18,079 nt of DNA from Spirogloea muscicola (Eukaryota; Streptophyta; Zygnematophyceae; Spirogloeales; Spirogloeaceae). Below are positions 8,301 to 17,443 of this stretch, in pieces (the first letter of the stretch is position 1; every line of letters begins with the position of its first letter). The stretch covers positions 1,338,638 through 1,356,716 of the forward strand of contig WELB01000006.1 of the NCBI GenBank assembly GCA_009602725.1, read 5' to 3'. Below the pieces are notes generated by a model. That model did no database searches. It was not told where the DNA came from and saw only the letters and a list, made by a program, of their open reading frames with translations. The position numbers and the translations under genes were made by a program.

Positions 8301-11300
8301 GCAACTCAAGCCATGAGTACCGATGGACGTGCTCACAAAATGCAAGATGCGAGGCAATACAGACTAGAAAGGAGACCTTATAGGCAACACATGGACATAC
8401 AGCGGGCAAGATGCTGAAAGAAGTACCTCAGCTAGGAGCCTTGCGGCAACAGTGCTGACATGGCGCTTGAGAGCCTGCACTGAGAGTGTTGTCAATGGCA
8501 ACGTGGATGGCGGTGGCTCTGTTGCCCTTGACTGGTGTTGAGGGTGTTTGTTCGTGCCCGCAGGCACGTATCGTGTGCTCTCAATCCACAGAAGCTGCCA
8601 AACAGCCTGCACGATGCACCTACTAGGTCAGCAGACAATCTGAGTGTGAGACAGACGAATCCAAATGCACATGAGAACCCAGCATGGGCAGCAGTGAAGA
8701 CGTCCATATACTACCTCCTTCAAGATGACAATTAGGAGGCGAAGGCCTTCATGGGCAAGTGGTTTCTGCTGCTCATAGAATTCCTCATTGTCCACAGTGA
8801 GCAGCATGTAACTGGCACATGATAAAGTGCAACCACTGAGACTCAGGATCTCATTCAGAAACTTGCTGCAAAACTTTAAGTACCAGAGGGCTAAGAGTGG
8901 AGAGATGCAACTGCCAGGAACCTGGCAACAAGCCATGCCTGCAGCATCTCATACTCATCTCATCTCAGCACCTAGATATGCTCGCTGAGCAATCACAGCG
9001 AAAGGGCTCTGTGTGCACCTGTACACTGGACAGAAAACAGCCAAAGGCAGTAGATGCCCGAGCTCACCATCAACGTAGCTGCCTTCAAGCTGCTGGCATG
9101 TTGGCCAACATTGCCCCAGATGGCAGGCCCTCATGTGCCGCCACAAGCGGGGAACAAGGTTTGCAGAGTATGCGAGCGCTGTCAGAATGTGCGATCTCTG
9201 CTTGGGAAACAACGTCATGGATGTGTGCAGCAGTGCACATAGTGCCACAATGCTGTTGCTTTTCCATATTCTCTCTGAATTTGCTTTGAAGTCACCAAGC
9301 GATAGCTCGCCCTCTGGAGAATCGGGCACAGCATTGACAACCTGTGACAAGGACATCTCCAACAGTGTCAATCTTGTGTTCAAGAAGCAGCAGGCTATGG
9401 GATAAAGATTGATTTCTGAAATTAGAGATTTGAAAGTGAGAGTAGGATGGCATTGCTGGAGTGGGGACGCCAGCTCTTACTCACAAGGTGGTGGAGAACT
9501 TCTGGACTGCCCAGTTGACTGAGTTGACCCTCAAGGGCAGGATTGAGTTGCCTGAGCGCCACTAGCTCAATAGAATTATCCCAGATTGGTCCTGTGCAAA
9601 TCACAACGGACAGCAAACTCATCAAGGTGATTGTGGTGCTGTCAGGAAGTTTAAGCGTTGCAGATTGCATGCACTTTCATAAACGCTTTCATACCGGCAA
9701 AATTGGATTCGCCAGGTGCCGCGCTATGAGCTTGAACCCCTTCAAGCAGATGGACAGCAATCACTGCGAACATAGTTGCCTCAACCGTCTGTAACAAGGC
9801 AGCAACATCAGACAAGGCCTACCAGTGAGGTTGTGTCTCTGCAGCTCCTCCACCACATGTGGAGCAGCCAAGTGACCTCACTCAGCAGCCGTGCTAACGG
9901 GGAAAAAATGCACTAAGCAGCAGCTCAAGCAGCAACTCATTTCAATGGTAACTCGGGTAGACGGACGAACCAGGGAAGCAGCACTGAAGCCACGTGAAAA
10001 GACGAGACCACACATGGAAACAAGATTGCCGAGGAGGCATGAGCCCGAGGGCACGTCAGGAGATGTAGATGGAGGCAGGGCCTGGTTTATCTCAGGGAGG
10101 CTAGTATTCAGCCTACATATAGAATACCTCCACAGACGCGTCCACAATTCTTCCTGCAGCAATGAACCAGCAAGTCCTCAGCAGACAACCACAGTAGCTG
10201 CACCATCAATGTGCAGATATCCAGGAGCTGTATGATCAGGTCTGCATGTGACTCCTTCCAAGAACAAAGACAAGCAATGCCTGAGCTGAGCAGACCTCAT
10301 CGGGCTCCCAAGCGGTGCCAAAGACAAGTGTTTGCCGGTGCATATTTCACCTCACGAGGGGGAAATTGTTGCCATCTCAGGAAGGGTATGGACATGAGTT
10401 GCATGGGGATGTCATCCTGCAGGGCAATCTGGCCGCCTGGCTCCTTGTGCTGACCTTGTTCAATCTCAAGAACATAGCGAGCTGCTAGCAACAGCATGGC
10501 ATGCTCCACCACTGTGACGTCCACTTCAAGTTCTACTGGTGGCGTATTATCCAGAGCCTGGATTGCATGAAGCGAATTCATGAGCAATGATTATGTTGCT
10601 CATCCAGGCAAGACAAAAGTGAGCAGGTTTAGCTGGACAACTGTCCTGCACACATCTCCTACAGTTGACACACCTGGTTCAGCCAAATCCCCAGCCCCAA
10701 AACCCCCACCCACCAACCCCCTCCATCTCCAACAACCCATGGTCAGCAATCGTTGCCTAATGACTCCCCTAGATACGCTTACCTGAAGCAGGACAAGGTT
10801 GCGAAGATGCCCAAACATTCCCCCTTTGCCTAAAGATTTGAGTGAATGGCTCGCCCAAGGTTGCCGGCTCGTCAGAGCAAGGAGGGCGTCCACCAGGACC
10901 GCTGCTCCGTTCTCATCACCTTCACCAAGCTCATGAGACCGCCAGGTCCTAAGCAGCTCACCTTTTGCTGCTACCCTGCAGCAGGATACTCAGTAGCATG
11001 AAGAGCAGTGTGTAAAGACATGGAGAATGGATAAGCCTAATAGAGGCTGCATATCTCTTCGCATCTTGACGCGAGGGACAGACATAGAGGCACACAGTGC
11101 AGCTTTGCCAAGCTCTCAGTATGCTTACCGTGCTCGTAAAGCACACAAGCTGTTCTTTCTCTCCTGGCACTTGCACAAAGCAGGCAGAGCACGGCCCCAC
11201 TCAAAGCACAAGATTTAGGTACGGATAAGCAGCAGCAAAAGCAATGCCAGGGTCTGGGAAATGCACCTCTGTAGGTCAAGAGACTGCAAGCAGAGCAGCG

Positions 11301-12387
11301 CCAACCTCGTCACTCGACAATTTACAAGTCCCTTTACTTCTGGATAAGGCTTGGTACAAAAAGCTCTGCTCGACTCTGTTAACAGCAACACCGCAGCTTG
11401 TTGTGATCCAGAACGAATTAAGCCAGATCTTGACCAGCATGACCATACACACCAAGTAAGGTTGGCCGGAAACATACAGCTCAATGTGTCGCTTGTCAAT
11501 CGAAGAGGCAGCCCCAGAGAAGAATGTGCGGTTACAAGCTGAAAGTCACGAGGCTCACCAGGATGCAGGGCTCCAATAGTGAGACGACAGGCAGCAGTAA
11601 GGCGAGCGACATCGCCTTCATTACTGGGGCGGCAAAAGAAGAGTAGCTGTGGCAGGAAAACGGACCGCTCCTGCAGCGCGGACCTGTGGAGCGAGGATGA
11701 ACCGCGTGAGCTACACGCTAGCAGGCAAGTTTGAGTGGAGAGGCAGTCGTGGATGAGAGGAGGTCAACAATTGTAACTAGCAGATGCTGGATTCGCAGGC
11801 CTTGCCTGACAGCGTGAAATTCGAGTGAAGTGCGAAGATCAGAGCTCAGCATAGATCCGTCATTTGTGCCGTGCCAACGTTCTAGCAAAGAAGCGGAGGC
11901 AAAAGTGCCATCGTTATCTCACTGGTCACCCACAAATGTGTGCAGCAACTGGAGGCAGGAGTATAGAGAGGCTGAGCAACCTGTCTGCCCTGTTGCCAAA
12001 CTCTCCATACACTTGCTGCCAGTCCAAGCGCATCTGATCCCGCTCGCGTTCAACAGCTGTCCTTCCTCTCCAGCACCTCTGGCGACGTTACACGGGATGC
12101 ATGCATCATGGAGGTGGCTCGCTTGCAATCGTGACTCAGTCGCTCTTAGTCAAGTGCTGATGATGTTTGGCTTCACAGCTCCTTCAGTTCGCAGCAGCGA
12201 GCAGGCGGCAGCGAGCAGGCAGCACCTGGATGACGAGTGCGCTCCTGGCCTCGAGGCGGGACCTCTGACGGCGCTCGCGCTCGACGCGGGCGGTGTCGAG
12301 GAGCTGCCGGCGGTCCTGCACTCGGCTGGAGCTGCGGCCGCCGAGGTCGACCTTGCGCCGGGCGGCGGCGTTGCCCGGCAGGAACAT
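5378..12387 (-). CDS. UPL7: HECT-type E3 ubiquitin-protein ligase, UPL7/UBE3B-like, with IQ motif (26 exons)
   Basis: HECT ligases accept ubiquitin from an E2 on a catalytic Cys and transfer it to substrates, which here are unknown. The spliced product is about 1084 residues, close to plant UPL7 and animal UBE3B. Residues 1-54 contain RKVDLGG and a basic helix leading into an IQ motif, IQRCWRG (about 53-59), a likely calmodulin site. The middle carries family landmarks DIPMQLMSIPF, CLLGNLV, ILTALAYSANLVPRLW, LPLAVFCPVYR and DNEEFYEQQKPLA. The HECT domain starts near residue 690 (KKAPFLIPFTDRV) and includes NELGAEEVGVDGGGLFKD, YEGILVDIPFATFFLSKL, LPSLDPELY, LVANHRLN and FVTGCSRGPLLGFK. The catalytic Cys is in TAATCMNLLKLP, 32 residues from the end, and the protein ends GFDLS, typical of the family. 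The start ATG at 12387 is the first after an in-frame TGA 30 bases upstream. It is divergent from the SAM gene. The symbol is by similarity only. Confidence 0.93.
5378..12387 (-). other. Exon structure of the HECT gene
   Basis: Coding exons read 5' to 3' on the minus strand: 12387-12226, 12078-11981, 11683-11559, 11339-11223, 11169-11129, 10929-10783, 10557-10351, 10153-9985, 9893-9823, 9788-9695, 9591-9485, 9341-9019, 8811-8715, 8606-8427, 8255-8169, 8015-7938, 7814-7668, 7555-7430, 7330-7235, 7089-7022, 6847-6781, 6623-6453, 6275-6105, 5974-5829, 5691-5599, 5444-5378. All introns are GT-AG and all phases join, giving 3255 coding bases. Every exon from 8811 downstream is anchored by conserved family sequence. 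Least certain are the ends of exons 4 to 6 (11223, 11129, 10929) and the donor of exon 8 (9985, or 9994 in the same phase). Confidence 0.8.
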
Positions 12388-13043
12388 GGCGCCGGCACGC
12401 GTCGTCGCCCTCTCTCATCCACCCGCCTCCAGCTGCTGGTGGCTTGCGCGGTGGCTTGAGCAGAGCTTGAGCTCGACGCAGGAGAGGCTGCCGTGCCAGA
12501 GCCTCGTCGCGGCTACGGCTCGGGCATGGCAGCCGCGGCGCGGCACTGGCGGCGCAGTCGAGCGCAATCCGCTATGCCGGGGCCGCGGCGCGAGCAGTGC
12601 GGCAGCACGTTGTCGTACCAGCTGCCGCCTGCGCCCACCGGCGGACTCTCTCTCGCAGGCCGCCGCGCAGCCCTCTGCCGGCCCCGCGCTCCGAGCGGCG
12701 GACGGTGAGGCTCGGCCACTGCCGCCGCGACTGCCGCCGCCGCAGCCGCTGCTGGCGCCGCCGCCGCGGCGCCGCCTGCGACGCGGCAGAGCCCGTGGGG
12801 TGCTGAGGAGAGGAGCAGAGCTGCCAAGTCCGCCTTGTTTTGGTGCGCCGGGAAGGTTCCGCTGGCCCCGAACCCCCGCCTCCGCCAGTCCCCGCGGCCG
12901 ACGGCGGCGNTGCCGCAGCGGTGGCGCTGGCGCCAGCGCCGAACTCTGACGGCGGCGTGCCACCAATTGCGGCACGGCAGGCGGTGAGGGGCGTCAGGAG
13001 CTTGGAGGAGGTAGACGGCGGCGCAACGGCGGGCACCGCCGGC
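12388..13043. promoter_or_regulatory. GC-rich divergent promoter and 5' UTR interval between the HECT and SAM genes
   Basis: The start codons of the two genes face away from each other across 656 bases. The interval is very GC- and CpG-rich and full of CGG/GCC runs, which open long meaningless frames on both strands. No TATA box is evident. One ambiguous base (N) sits at 12910. I infer a shared bidirectional promoter; the actual transcription starts are not visible from sequence. Confidence 0.55.
12910..12910. other. Ambiguous base N
   Basis: A single N occurs in a CGG/GCC-rich run of the divergent promoter interval. It marks a sequencing or assembly ambiguity in high-GC sequence and interrupts translation of the meaningless frames there. 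It does not touch either gene model. Confidence 0.95.
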
Positions 13044-14803
13044 ATGTACTCTGACCAGGGCGAGGGCCGGCAGGCGGCCCGCTCCGGAGGCAGCCGCCGC
13101 CTTGCCGACCGCCTCGGGCCCGTCGCCGGCGCCACCTTCAAGCCCAAGGCCGCCACGCCCGCCGTCGCGGCGCTCAGGAGGTGCGCCCGGGCGCCTGGCT
13201 CGGCTGGCCGCAGGCTCGCAGTCTGAGCCGCTAAGTGCTTTCAAACAAGCCCTAGAGCGGCAGTATAAGGGACAGCCGGCTGGCACCTTGCCGCCGGGAT
13301 GGCGTCATCGAGGCTCTGGCTGGCTATGCCCCGCACCGCAGGCTGCGGGGCGCCGCTGACAATGACAAGTGGCAGCACGACATGTACGAGGTGCACAAGA
13401 AGGCCGAGAGTATCCTCTTGCGCGACCAGCCCTCGCCTGACAAGGAACTCACGTCACTGGCGATGGCGCGGGGGCTCAAAGCCTGCAGCCTCCTGCCCTG
13501 TGACAGCGAAGCGAGGTGGCTTGCTGCTTCGTTGCACGAGGTGCTGGAAACACCTCGTCTTTGGTCGTTGCCTCCACCTTGCCTCCTCCTGCCGCTTGCC
13601 TCCTTGACTGCTCGTCGCACAGGCACGTCCGGCGACCTGAGGGCCACGCTGGCCCGACGGAGCATCGAAGGCAGCTCCGGGACCAGCCTCACCGTTGTCA
13701 TGGGGGGAGGGCCGACGAAGGTACATGACCTCCGTGAGAAGCTGTCAGGGCCCATCCCAGCCCCCCAGGCGTCCGGAAGCGTGGTGCGCGCGGCGGCTCC
13801 TTCGCGGCCGGCCCCTCGGCTGATGTCCGTGGTGCAGAAGGCAGGCGGGGAGACGGTCACGGTCAAGTCTGGCTCGGGCGCGAGAGCAAGCACGGGAGCA
13901 GGAAATTTGAGAGAGCCAGCCCGGACACAGCCACGTGCGGAGGCGGCGCACAGGCTTGCGGATGACATGGAAGTGGAGCAGGAGCCGCCACGACCAGCTG
14001 CAAGGGCCCCCACAAGAAAGACTGCGGTGAGCGCCCGCCAGGTCTGATTTGGCCACCACCTGCCGGGGCACGTTGCCAACTGCGTCATGTTTGCCACCCA
14101 CGGTTCCGCTCCTTGATGTTTGCTGTTGTCTAGTGCTAACCTGGAAATCATGCATGGCACCGCGCAGGACGCGCAGTCTAGCATTGCTCACCTGCTGCAG
14201 TCGCTTGGGCTGAGCAAGTACCTGATCACCTTTCAAGCTGAGGAGGTAGGGGTCCGCTTCAGATGGCTTGGCGACCTTGAGCGCCTCCTTGTCTGTCTCC
14301 TTCTCAGTCACGCATAGTGTGTGACTCGGCCCTGCCACCAAGACCTTGCTGGCTTGGCTCTGCTCTCAAGGATCACATGTCTCAGCTGCTTGAGCTCAGC
14401 CTCCCCCTCAGTGCAGTCGCCAAGAGCTGTCACCTGCAGGTCGACATGGCCGCTTTGCAGCAGATGCAGGACCAGGATCTGAAGGAGCTTGGCATTCCCA
14501 TGGTGAATATGAGCGCTCCTGTCTCCCAAGGACGCAGCGCTTGTGCTTGGGGCCGCCAGACATCGTGCAGTACTTTGTCACCCGTGCATTTGGATGGGAG
14601 CTTCACTCTGAGAACCTTTTTGCATCGAGTCATCCTGGCGCTTGTGTAGAGGTGATGCTGCACAGCTGGTGTAGGGGACCAAGTCGTCTCATGAGCTACC
14701 ACGCAGACTCATCACACAGAAGATTGCATATCACAGGTCGTCGTGGCCTTCCACTTGTGTGCAGGGTCCGCGCAAGAAGATCCTGCTGGCCCTGAAGCGC
14801 TGA
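13044..14803 (+). CDS. Plant-type SAM (sterile alpha motif) domain protein, 6 exons
   Basis: Exons 13044-13180, 13342-13409, 13623-14026, 14168-14245, 14440-14502 and 14765-14803 are all GT-AG with matching phases and give 262 residues. The N-terminus MYSDQGEG...RRLADRLGPVAG resembles plant SAM proteins that start MYADR and carry a DRLG motif. RRLRGAADNDKWQHDMYE recalls their KWxHDxYE segment, and GPTKVHDLREKLSG (about 138-151) matches their VRDLREKLSG motif. A low-complexity Ala/Arg/Pro stretch follows. The C-terminal SAM domain (about 206-262) reads SSIAHLLQSLGLSKYLITFQ, AEEVDMAALQQMQDQDLKEL, GIPMGPRKKILLALKR and is split over three exons. SAM domains mediate protein or RNA contacts; the role of this family is not known to me. 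Exon 2's donor (GTATCC) is the least certain boundary: the frame also stays open through intron 2. Confidence 0.87.
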
Positions 14804-15950
14804 CTTGGAAGTCTTGGGGCTGCCGCACTCCATGCCTCCGAGCATTGTAGGGGCCAGGGTCGTGGCCGGGGCTAGCCCTGCACCGTGCATGTGGTTGTAA
14901 GGGCAGGGTGTGGCCATCGTGCCTCATGCGAGTAGCGTGAACTGCCACTTCTCGTCTCACAATGGCAGTACCAGGTGCCATATTTGGGAACGAGTCACCC
15001 TGCACTCCAGCAATTTCAGTGTGCTGCCTTAGGTTGGCAGCCTCTGGAAATCCTTTTGAACACCTTCAAGTCACTGCGAGCTGTGGTTGGGAAGGGCGCT
15101 GGCTGGTGTCGAGGGGGGCAAATTTGGCGGAGAGGGGATCAGGTTTAAGTCTCTTTGAGTATACTCTGCAGATGTTGACTGAGAGCAATTCGAGAAGGAT
15201 TAAGGAAAACACTTACTCGTGTTCGTGCAGCAAATCACATGAGAAGATATCTGACTGTAAACTTCGCGATGTTTTTGGAGTTAGATGAAAGCAACTCTTT
15301 CCTATCAAGCTCGATTCAATCTAAGACTTCAGAGGCAATGCAGGTAGAGCCCGGGCAACGTGGGGGGACAAGGGTTGTCAAGCGAGAAGATGTCGATTGC
15401 GCAATGACGTCGATCAGTCTAGACAAACAGTGACGTGCTAGACTACACATGTAACAAACCGAATGGAATTGTCGATCCCGCTGGCCAAGCTGAAAGAATG
15501 CAATCCGACGAGAGGCCAACACTGAGAACTATCAATAGTCTCACAACATAAGAAGAAAGGTGAGAACACTTCCGAATTGGAAACTTCTAGCTTAAAAAGG
15601 GCGTTGGACTGTCTACTGAGAAGAGAGCATACACACAAGCAGATGTGCAATCCCTTGACCACAAGATGATCACTTGCGCCAGGTCAGTGAATGCCAATCG
15701 ATGATGGTGCTACTGGGCCTCAATGCATAGCCTTAACTGATGCAACTTGCGAACTGGTGCCCAAGCTAGTGTAAAGCTTGCGACACGCAGCTAAATACTC
15801 GAGGCTGCTCACCACAGAATCACCACGACTTCTCGCAGTCGCGCCGCAGGTCCGTGCGAAGTTTTACTAGCTGCTGCGGCTCCTGCCCTAGGCTCTACGC
15901 TTCTATGGCGCGGCGTTGGCGCAGGAGTGGCTCGCTGCAAGAGGGTAACA
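14804..15950. other. 3' UTR of the SAM gene and intergenic sequence without a recognised gene
   Basis: The first few hundred bases probably hold the SAM gene 3' UTR. Beyond that, neither strand shows a recognisable domain. Open frames are short (108 codons or fewer), and I cannot support exon boundaries. Composition becomes more AT-rich between about 15150 and 15680 and GC-rich again near 15840-15950, just before the retroelement debris. A small unrecognised exon or an unlabelled 5'-truncated retroelement part at 15840-15950 cannot be excluded. Confidence 0.4.
14896..14900 (+). terminator. Putative TGTAA poly(A) signal of the SAM gene
   Basis: TGTAA lies 93 bases after the SAM gene stop codon. 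Chlorophyte nuclear genes commonly use TGTAA instead of AATAAA. The distance is short but plausible. A five-base match is weak evidence alone. Confidence 0.4.
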
Positions 15951-15975
15951 CTTGCAAAGCGGACTGCTTTGCAAG
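15951..15975. repeat. Perfect 10-bp inverted repeat at the edge of the right retroelement array
   Basis: CTTGCAAAGC at 15951-15960 and GCTTTGCAAG at 15966-15975 are exact reverse complements around the 5-base spacer GGACT. The right arm touches the point where homology to the retroelement C-terminus begins (about 15973). It could fold as a hairpin or be a target site or microhomology product; its role is unknown. Confidence 0.75.
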
Positions 15976-16165
15976 GGGACCCACCTCCAGGAGCCTAGCA
16001 TCTCTGATCTGCGGCTGCTTAGCAGGGGTTACTGAGTGATTTGTGGCTGCTTTGTTTCTTTGTGCTTGTTTTTCTTAGCGCATCCCCCGGCCCCCTTCTC
16101 GTACTCTGTTCATTCTTTTTTGGGCTGGCTTTTCCAGCCCCTATCCTCAATGGGCGAGCACTTTC
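15973..16165 (+). mobile_element. Short retroelement unit: last ORF2 codons, 3' UTR, hairpin
   Basis: The plus strand reads GGACCCACCTCCAGGAGCC, then the frame DLRLLSRGY with stop TGA near 16034, then the UTR (TTTCTTTGTGCTTG). The hairpin GGGCTGGCTTTTCCAGCCC is at about 16122-16140, followed by the tail CCTATCCTCAATGGGCGAGC and ACTTTC. It mirrors the unit at 1128-1317 on the opposite strand and is 5'-truncated at nearly the same codon. Confidence 0.62.
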
Positions 16166-16215
16166 TTCTTTTTCCAGCCCCTATCCTCAATGGGCGAGCA
16201 CTTTCTCTCTCTTGC
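16166..16215 (+). mobile_element. Duplicated retroelement 3' tail
   Basis: TTTCCAGCCCC is followed by the same tail TATCCTCAATGGGCGAGCAC directly after the preceding copy, so the terminus is present twice in tandem. Only the second hairpin arm is included. This could come from a very short insertion at the 3' end of the first copy or from unequal exchange. Confidence 0.55.
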
Positions 16216-16415
16216 AAGGGCCGCTCGCCCCAACTTGGGCCGGGCGCGGCAAAGATCCTAGCATCTCCGACCTGCGGCTGCTTAGCAGAGGTTACTGAGT
16301 GACTCTCCTGTAGCTCTTTGGATTTTGTCCATTCCCCTGGCCCCCTTCTCATACTCTGTTCATTCTTTTCTGGGCTGGCTTTTCCAGCCCCTATTCTCAA
16401 TGGGCGAGCACTTTC
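16216..16415 (+). mobile_element. Short retroelement unit with complete 3' hairpin
   Basis: After a GC-rich spacer (16216-16245), homology resumes at CCTAGCATCTCCGACCTGCGG, encoding the same C-terminus (DLRLLSRGY) and TGA. A shortened UTR follows, then the hairpin GGGCTGGCTTTTCCAGCCC (about 16373-16391) and the tail CCTATTCTCAATGGGCGAGC. The UTR differs from the other units (CTCTCCTGTAGCTCTTTGG), so it is a divergent copy. Confidence 0.55.
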
Positions 16416-16448
16416 TCAAGATCCTAGCGCTACCTGATATGGAAGAGG

Positions 16449-16860
16449 CATCGTGTATTAGATAGAAACGTAGGCCAAATGGCCAGGCACAAAGGCAAGC
16501 ACATCTAAAAATCTACATCACCTACAGCAGATTGACCCGCTCAATTACCACGGGTCAAAACATAAAGGTCACTACTCGATGCATGAATACTAGATGCCAG
16601 GAAAGGAGCCCTTCTGCCACCTACTAGAGCTCGTCCAGCTTTCTGGTGCAAGGCACTAGCCTGAGCACGCTGCAAACAGGCCGAAACTCGTCGTCGCAAG
16701 AGCGACACATATGCAGCTGGCAAGCCCATCTCAGCCGGAAACACATCTGCACGTCGAGTGTAGCCTAGATTGGCAATGTTTTGAAGCTGTGTGGAAGCGA
16801 GGACCCAGACAGCCAAAGATGTCGATTGCAGCTGGCAGGAGTTGATCGCATTGGGGGCCT
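16449..16860 (-). mobile_element. Second copy of the ~410-bp retrotransposon fragment found at 1420-1822
   Basis: This segment is nearly identical to 1420-1822 in the same orientation, with scattered substitutions and a few small deletions (for example near 16770 and 16790). On the minus strand it encodes GYTRRADVFPAEMGLPAAYV, SLLRRRVSACLQRAQASALH and the stop after YVLTRGN near 16541, then the UTR with GGCCATTTGGCC. It is 5'-truncated at about 16857, before the RLE core present in the left copy. It lies opposite in strand to most of its neighbours on the right. Confidence 0.7.
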
Positions 16861-16999
16861 GATAGGCCCGGTTCGGCCGTTGGCTACGCTGGTTGCTCAG
16901 CTGGATGGCCGGCTGTCGTGGGCCGTCACCCGTCGCAGGGGCCGACTCCTCCGAAATGAACAGAGTACGAGAAGGGGGCCAGGCCTGCGCGGGCGCGCG
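16861..16999. other. Junction sequence with an embedded retroelement UTR scrap
   Basis: Nothing recognisable is present except AATGAACAGAGTACGAGAAG and GGGGGCC at 16955-16980, which is the minus-oriented LSRGY-family UTR seen at 1180-1206 without its hairpin. The rest is GC-rich and probably further retroelement debris. Confidence 0.4.
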
Positions 17000-17135
17000 A
17001 GACTTCCACTCGGCGTCATCCCCGGGGGCAGCGGCGTGGCTCCTGGCCCTCCCCTTCAACGACGCACTCTCCCGGACGAGGTATTCCGCAGTGCCGTCCA
17101 CCGGCTCCTAGGCCTACCGCTACTGGCGTTTTCAT
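17000..17135 (+). pseudogene. Fragment of the RT-distal region of a retrotransposon ORF2, frameshifted
   Basis: One frame reads SPGAAAWLLALPFNDALS. Near 17075 the reading moves to a second frame, PDEVFRSAVHRLLGLPLLAF. Together these match the segment that lies just before the C-C-H-C knuckle in ORF2 proteins of this type and in the left-edge copy (FLPMFSDNLFRTALHHHLGL). The knuckle itself does not follow. It is a small dead fragment in plus orientation. Confidence 0.5.
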
Positions 17136-17196
17136 GGATTCAGGAAGTTCAATGGCCACCTTGTAACAACGGCAAGCCGTGGTGTAATGGAAGAAG

Positions 17197-17228
17197 TGAG
17201 GATAGGGGCTGGGAACGGCCAGCCCAAT
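17197..17228 (-). mobile_element. Retroelement 3' tail hairpin fragment
   Basis: GAGGATAGGGGCTGGGAACG followed by GCCAGCCC is the minus-oriented hairpin and part of its tail, with a changed loop (GAAC). It stands alone, without UTR or coding sequence, between plus-oriented fragments. Confidence 0.5.
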
Positions 17229-17443
17229 GACGCTCTTTCAAAGGCTGAGACCCGGGGCTGTATCAACCAGCCCAACCAGCCGTCTGAGGGAATGGGGTCT
17301 TCTAGGCAGTCTAGCAAGTGCGTCACTGATCTGACTCTCTTCTGGGCTGGCCAGTGACCAGGGCCCCTTGGCAGGTGTTATCGTGTGTTGTGATGTGCAA
17401 GAGGTGCAGAGCGCGACAGGAAATCTTAAGGCTCGGAGTAAAT
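17229..17443. other. Unassigned sequence between retroelement fragments
   Basis: No gene or clear repeat is recognised. GGGCTGGCCAG near 17344 may be another hairpin remnant. A stop codon at about 17441 closes the frame of the following RLE-domain segment on its upstream side. Confidence 0.35.

Noticed and set aside
8897-9405. Plus-strand open frames across the HECT exons
   Set aside because: They are antisense to conserved HECT-gene exons 9341-9019 and have no independent similarity.
12150-13290. Several long overlapping open frames on both strands in the GC-rich region
   Set aside because: High GC depletes stop codons. Only the HECT exon 1 (12387-12226) and SAM exon 1 (13044-13180) have family motifs and correct splice phases; the others are Arg/Ala/Pro-rich without domain features, and one contains an N.
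13382-14047. A single 221-codon open frame as the SAM gene's main exon
   Set aside because: Its 5' third lacks family similarity, and a strong polypyrimidine tract plus AG ends at 13622. Splicing 13409 to 13623 keeps frame and joins conserved segments. Intron retention is possible, so it is listed as a finding instead.
16541-17101. A 186-codon minus-strand open frame treated as a gene
   Set aside because: It crosses the edge of the 16449-16860 retroelement copy into unrelated junction sequence, so it is a chimera of debris; only the retroelement part is meaningful.
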